From Ruminococcaceae bacterium UBA5891 (GTDB lineage Bacteria > Bacillota > Clostridia > Oscillospirales > Acutalibacteraceae): a DNA stretch of 34,054 bases. The translations under genes were made by a program, and so were the position numbers. Shown here piece after piece: positions 30,535 to 34,054 of this stretch. Position 1 is the stretch's first letter; each line of letters begins with the position of its first letter. The stretch covers positions 113,877 to 147,930 of the forward strand of contig DJET01000005.1 in NCBI GenBank assembly GCA_002431945.1. The letters run 5' to 3'. The notes beneath the pieces were generated by a model. The model saw nothing but the letters and a program-made list of their open reading frames with translations, was not told the origin of the DNA and did not search any database.

Positions 30535-33500
30535 ATGAAATTAACGCGTACCTTAAGCATAGCACTTAGCATTATGATTTTGGCGGGAGCCTTAACGCGG
30601 ATCATTCCGGCATCGGCAAATACAAACGGTAATTCGGCAAACGAATTTTATATAAGCGTAAGCGGAAGCGACGAAAACAACGGTACAACCCACAATACGG
30701 CGGTAAGAACCGTTAAAAGGGCAATCGAGCTTATAAACGCCGCAGGGCTTGGTAAAAACGATACTGCCGCCGTTTATGTGGACAGCACTGTAGACGGCGC
30801 GCAGCCTGCAAGCGTTACTGATATGGACGAGGTTGTGAGCTATTATAATCATAAGGCAGAGAATACTGCTGAAAATATAATTCCGAATCATACCTGTACC
30901 GTAAGGTTTACCTCGTATAACAGTACAGACGGCGCAATGGACTATTTGGGATATGGAAAAATGCTTACAAGGAACAGTAACGGTGTTTTTGAAGGCTACG
31001 GTTATTACCTTTCACTGGCAGGACCTACCGTTTTTGAAAACATAATTTTGCTTGACATTTCCAAACAGGGCCAATACTGGGATAATCCGGTTAATATAAG
31101 AAACAATACCGCTATATTCAGCGGCGTTAAATGGTCATATATTAAGGAAAGCGGAGAAATAGTAAACGACGCTCAAAAAGCGTCTGCAAGAGATTTGTTT
31201 TATGCGGGAAACACGCAAAGCTTCTATAATTTGCAATACTTTGAAAGGTCTGAAAGCATAACGCAGACAATTGCTTTTGAAGGCAATAATCAATATAACC
31301 TGCCTAAAAGCTTTGCTTTCGGAAATTCAAATTCTTCGTGGGAATACGGCGGGAAAAAATTTAACGGTAATACTACGTTTGTATGGGGAATTGAAAATAA
31401 AACGCTTAATACGGTTTACCTTGCCTATGAAGCCGGAACAGACTCAAGCCTTGCGTTTAATTATAACGGCAATGTAAATATTGTTATGAAAAACGGCGCA
31501 AAGATAAGCAGTATTAAGGTAAGCCCCGATGAAAGCAACTATTTAAGTCCTAAAATCTCAGGCGCTATACAAATAGTTGCAAACGCAGGCTCCGAAATAA
31601 ATACGGCTGATATTGCGGCAATAGCCGAGGCATATACGAGCAATAGCATTTACACAATAGCAAATAACAGCGGTGATATTACGCTTGATGTAACCGATAC
31701 GGCAGGCACATACAGCGTTGAATACAACGGCAGGGAAAACGGCTTTGTATATTATATTGACGCAGATAAAAAGCTGCATTATTTTGATTATCCGCAAAAC
31801 TTAACATTACCTTGCGGTTTTTTGTGCGAAGTTTCATACCGCGAAAGTCTGGAAGCAATAAAAAATCTCGGCTATAAGGATTCGGGCGTAAACGGAATTT
31901 TGGAGCCGATAACAGACGCAGATTATATGCTGCACCTCAAAGCCGACTCCGCCGGACGCGGCTTCGGCAAGGATATGGCTGTTTCTGCGGCGAATATAAC
32001 GCTTCCGGCAGGCAAATATACCGCGCATTTTAAATACGGCGCCGAGGACGGTTCCTTTAATTGCGACGGCTTCAGCCAAATAATTTTTGCAGATTGGTTT
32101 AATACAACAAGATACGGAAATCCGGGTATATCCGAAAGAAAGACTCTGTTCAGCACAGGCAACGGTGCCGACGGCGAAAGCGCGGCATTTGATTCGGAAT
32201 ATACGGCAAACGGCGGCGTGAACGAGCTTACGCTGAGTTTTACATTAGGCAGCGAGTCGGCGGGAAATCATACCGTAGGCTTCGGCTTTACGGGAAAGGG
32301 TGAAATATACCTATATGATTTAACGCTTAAAGCCGAGGACGGAAGCGTGATTATCGGTTCCGTTAAGGATTTAAAGACCGTATCCGGCGTGTTTTCCGCT
32401 GATGAAGCTTTACTTTATGACGAGGCTTTGTTTGTACCGTCGGTTTATGATATAAACAGGGACGGTAAAACCGATTTTACCGATTTAAAGCAGGTGCGCG
32501 GCGAATTGCTGTCAAGCGGTACCGCCGATGTAAACGGCGACGGCACAAGCAACATCTGCGATCTGGTTTCAATAAGCAGTCAGCTTAAAAAGCAGGCAGG
32601 GGAATTTGAGGTTAAGGAATACAGCACGGCATTAAGCGCGGAGCTTGTGGGCGTTACCGATAAAAATCCGATTTCATACGCCGTAAGCGAAGAAATAACT
32701 GTTACGGTAAAGCTGCTGCAGAACGGCAAGCCGGTATCATGCCCTTACTTTTATTACGAGCTTCAAACCGAGGACGGTAAAAATAAATCGGAAACCGTTT
32801 CGGGCGAAAAGGGAATTTTAACCCTTAAAACCACGCTGAGCAAGGCGGGTTACGTTAAATATATTGTAAGAGCGCTCGATGCTGATAAAGCTAAGCTTGC
32901 CGATATAAGGGAATTCAGCGGCGGCGCGGGAGCAGGATTTGAAGATATAGGAAAGGCAAAATCACAACCGGCGGATTTTGAGCAATTTTGGAGCAGCAAG
33001 GTAAGTACGCTGTGCGAGCCCGATGTTTTGGAGCAAAAGGAAATATCCAATCCCGCAAGCGGGTATAAAGGATATATTATCAAATTGGATATGGGCTCTG
33101 CGGATCCGGCGTATGCGTATCTTACATATCCCGAAAATTCCGAAAACGGTACTCTTAAAGCGGCAATTATTTATCATGGGTACGGCGTTAATAAAATATC
33201 GCCTATTTATGTTAAGAATACGGTTTCGCTTTCGGTATGCGCTCACAGTATGGAGCTTGACGGAACCGCCGAATATTATAAGGATATGCAAGCGAAGCTT
33301 GACGGCTACGGCTTTAAAAAGGTCGGAGATACAGAAAACAGCGATAAGGAAAAGGTATACTTTAAAAATATGCTTTTGCGCGATTTGCAGGCGGCGAGGT
33401 ATATTATGAATAACCCGCTGTGGAACGGTAAAGACCTTACAATAAGCGGCGGCAGTCAGGGAGCGTTTCAGGCAACCGCAGTTGCGGCACTTTGCCAAAA

Positions 33501-33807
33501 AGCAACCGAGCTTAATATCACAATACCGTGGCTGTGCGATATAGGCGGCGAAACATCGGGAAGAATAAACAGCAATTTCAGACCTTCCTTTACGGAAGCG
33601 TTGAGCTATTACGACACCGTAAGTTTTGCAGCGATGCTTAATAAAAACTGCAATGTAAAAATAGAGGCAGGCCTTGGCGACAGAACCTGTCCGCCCTCCG
33701 GTGTGACCGCGCTGTATAACGCAATTAAGGCGCCGAAATCGATTTTGTTTACCCAAAACCGAACTCACGAATATAGTCCGGAAATCGCTTTTGTTTATGA
33801 AAAATAA
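30535..33807 (+). CDS. Secreted dockerin-containing acetyl-xylan-esterase-like protein
   Basis: The 1090-residue protein has a signal peptide (about 1-28), a beta-helix-like module (about 36-420) paralogous to the previous gene, and a sandwich domain (about 460-600). A type I dockerin with two calcium loops follows (about 636-690; DINRDGKTDFTDL and DVNGDGTSNICDL). An Ig-like domain (about 698-795) leads to a C-terminal alpha/beta hydrolase of the AXE1/CE7 type (about 802-1090). The catalytic triad reads Ser974 in GGSQGA, Asp1049 in GLGDRTCPP and His1078 in RTHEY; YHGYG supplies the oxyanion region. CE7 enzymes remove acetyl groups from xylan and sugars. The CE7 motif RGQ is not seen; CAHSMELDG occupies that place. 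The dockerin would attach it to a cohesin-bearing scaffold. AGAGGAG precedes the ATG. No membrane anchor is present. Confidence 0.85.
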   Translation: MKLTRTLSIALSIMILAGALTRIIPASANTNGNSANEFYISVSGSDENNGTTHNTAVRTVKRAIELINAAGLGKNDTAAVYVDSTVDGAQPASVTDMDEVVSYYNHKAENTAENIIPNHTCTVRFTSYNSTDGAMDYLGYGKMLTRNSNGVFEGYGYYLSLAGPTVFENIILLDISKQGQYWDNPVNIRNNTAIFSGVKWSYIKESGEIVNDAQKASARDLFYAGNTQSFYNLQYFERSESITQTIAFEGNNQYNLPKSFAFGNSNSSWEYGGKKFNGNTTFVWGIENKTLNTVYLAYEAGTDSSLAFNYNGNVNIVMKNGAKISSIKVSPDESNYLSPKISGAIQIVANAGSEINTADIAAIAEAYTSNSIYTIANNSGDITLDVTDTAGTYSVEYNGRENGFVYYIDADKKLHYFDYPQNLTLPCGFLCEVSYRESLEAIKNLGYKDSGVNGILEPITDADYMLHLKADSAGRGFGKDMAVSAANITLPAGKYTAHFKYGAEDGSFNCDGFSQIIFADWFNTTRYGNPGISERKTLFSTGNGADGESAAFDSEYTANGGVNELTLSFTLGSESAGNHTVGFGFTGKGEIYLYDLTLKAEDGSVIIGSVKDLKTVSGVFSADEALLYDEALFVPSVYDINRDGKTDFTDLKQVRGELLSSGTADVNGDGTSNICDLVSISSQLKKQAGEFEVKEYSTALSAELVGVTDKNPISYAVSEEITVTVKLLQNGKPVSCPYFYYELQTEDGKNKSETVSGEKGILTLKTTLSKAGYVKYIVRALDADKAKLADIREFSGGAGAGFEDIGKAKSQPADFEQFWSSKVSTLCEPDVLEQKEISNPASGYKGYIIKLDMGSADPAYAYLTYPENSENGTLKAAIIYHGYGVNKISPIYVKNTVSLSVCAHSMELDGTAEYYKDMQAKLDGYGFKKVGDTENSDKEKVYFKNMLLRDLQAARYIMNNPLWNGKDLTISGGSQGAFQATAVAALCQKATELNITIPWLCDIGGETSGRINSNFRPSFTEALSYYDTVSFAAMLNKNCNVKIEAGLGDRTCPPSGVTALYNAIKAPKSILFTQNRTHEYSPEIAFVYEK
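31453..31499 (+). repeat. 47-bp identical segment, copy 2 (paralog pair)
   Basis: It is identical to 28041-28087 over all 47 bases, with differing bases immediately before and after both copies. Confidence 0.9.
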
Positions 33808-33902
33808 AAAGAGAGGGGCTGATTTTAAAAACTTACGTTTGGAAACTGTAGGCTGTCAATAAACCGAATATTTAATTTTCGCAGAGCTTAGACTCCCATT
33901 TG

Positions 33903-33919
33903 AAAGAGAACGGATTGCC
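33903..33919 (+). repeat. 17-bp direct repeat, copy 1, in a dispersed-repeat region
   Basis: AAAGAGAACGGATTGCC is found again at 33999-34015. The surrounding gap of 247 bases (33808-34054) holds no gene. It contains ATTGCC...GCAATGAC and GTCATTCTGAGCGC...GAATCC, strings typical of palindromic repeats dispersed between genes in many Clostridia. AATGAC (33940-33945) and GTCATT (33956-33961) form a small hairpin. Confidence 0.75.
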
Positions 33920-33998
33920 ACACACCTTGCGGCGTTTGCAATGACTAAATGATTTGTCATTCTGAGCGCTTGGCGCGAAAGAATCCGTAATACCCTTA

Positions 33999-34015
33999 AA
34001 AGAGAACGGATTGCC
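33999..34015 (+). repeat. 17-bp direct repeat, copy 2
   Basis: The second copy of AAAGAGAACGGATTGCC lies 96 bases after the first and is followed by GCAGCCG; the repeat unit continues to or beyond the window edge. Confidence 0.75.
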
Positions 34016-34054
34016 GCAGCCGTTTACACATCTCGCCTGCCGGCTCGGTCGGTG

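Noticed and set aside
33808..34054. CRISPR array suggested by direct repeats at the right edge
   Set aside because: Only two copies of a 17-bp repeat, with unequal surroundings that themselves match dispersed palindromic repeats; there is no regular spacer pattern.

Overview
The window looks like a chromosome segment from a Gram-positive anaerobe of the Clostridia, probably close to Ruminococcus/Oscillospiraceae. The evidence is strong AGGAGG-type ribosome binding sites, sigma-A promoters, a type I dockerin in a carbohydrate esterase, many lipoprotein-type solute-binding proteins, and a DUF5685 / J-domain operon. This placement is inferred; no rRNA gene is present.

Left part (1 to about 3360) is mobile DNA. 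It opens with the last 35 residues of a phage endolysin (Cpl-7-type wall-binding repeat) and its terminator. An HK97 gp10-like phage protein follows, then a convergent membrane-anchored HIRAN-domain gene and a 109-bp nested palindrome. A 1.8-kb unit bounded by 26-bp imperfect inverted repeats (23/26) comes next. It carries an IS30-family DDE transposase plus three small genes, one of them ribbon-helix-helix-like. The small genes are driven by a consensus promoter whose spacer is filled by a perfect 18-bp palindrome, and a terminator separates them from the transposase.

Middle part (3362 to 11534, all on the minus strand) is ordinary core genome. It holds a three-gene unit (DUF5685 protein, J-domain protein with a cysteine-rich tail, polytopic membrane protein). 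Next is uvrA with its own promoter and a LexA-like box. A GT2 glycosyltransferase then follows uvrB in one transcription unit, and the part ends with a tRNA-Arg(CCU) gene with clear promoter and terminator.

Right part (11698 to 33807) is a carbohydrate-use locus. A cupin/AraC regulator is divergent from ten collinear plus-strand genes: MalG-like permease, solute-binding lipoprotein, beta-helix lipoprotein, a 929-residue beta-sandwich/solute-binding fusion, MalF-like and MalG-like permeases, a secreted NHL-TPR-Yip1 membrane protein, a DUF5696 lipoprotein, a second MalF-like permease, and two large paralogous secreted proteins. One paralog ends in a membrane anchor. The other carries an internal dockerin followed by an acetyl-xylan-esterase-like hydrolase. 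There are two permeases of each type and two binding proteins but no ATPase, so a shared MsmX-type ATPase elsewhere is the likely partner. My reading is that the surface proteins bind and deacetylate a decorated plant polysaccharide, the DUF5696 and beta-helix proteins may process it, and the nested transporters import the oligosaccharides. The substrate is not identifiable from sequence.

The last 250 bases hold no gene and contain fragments of a dispersed palindromic repeat family.
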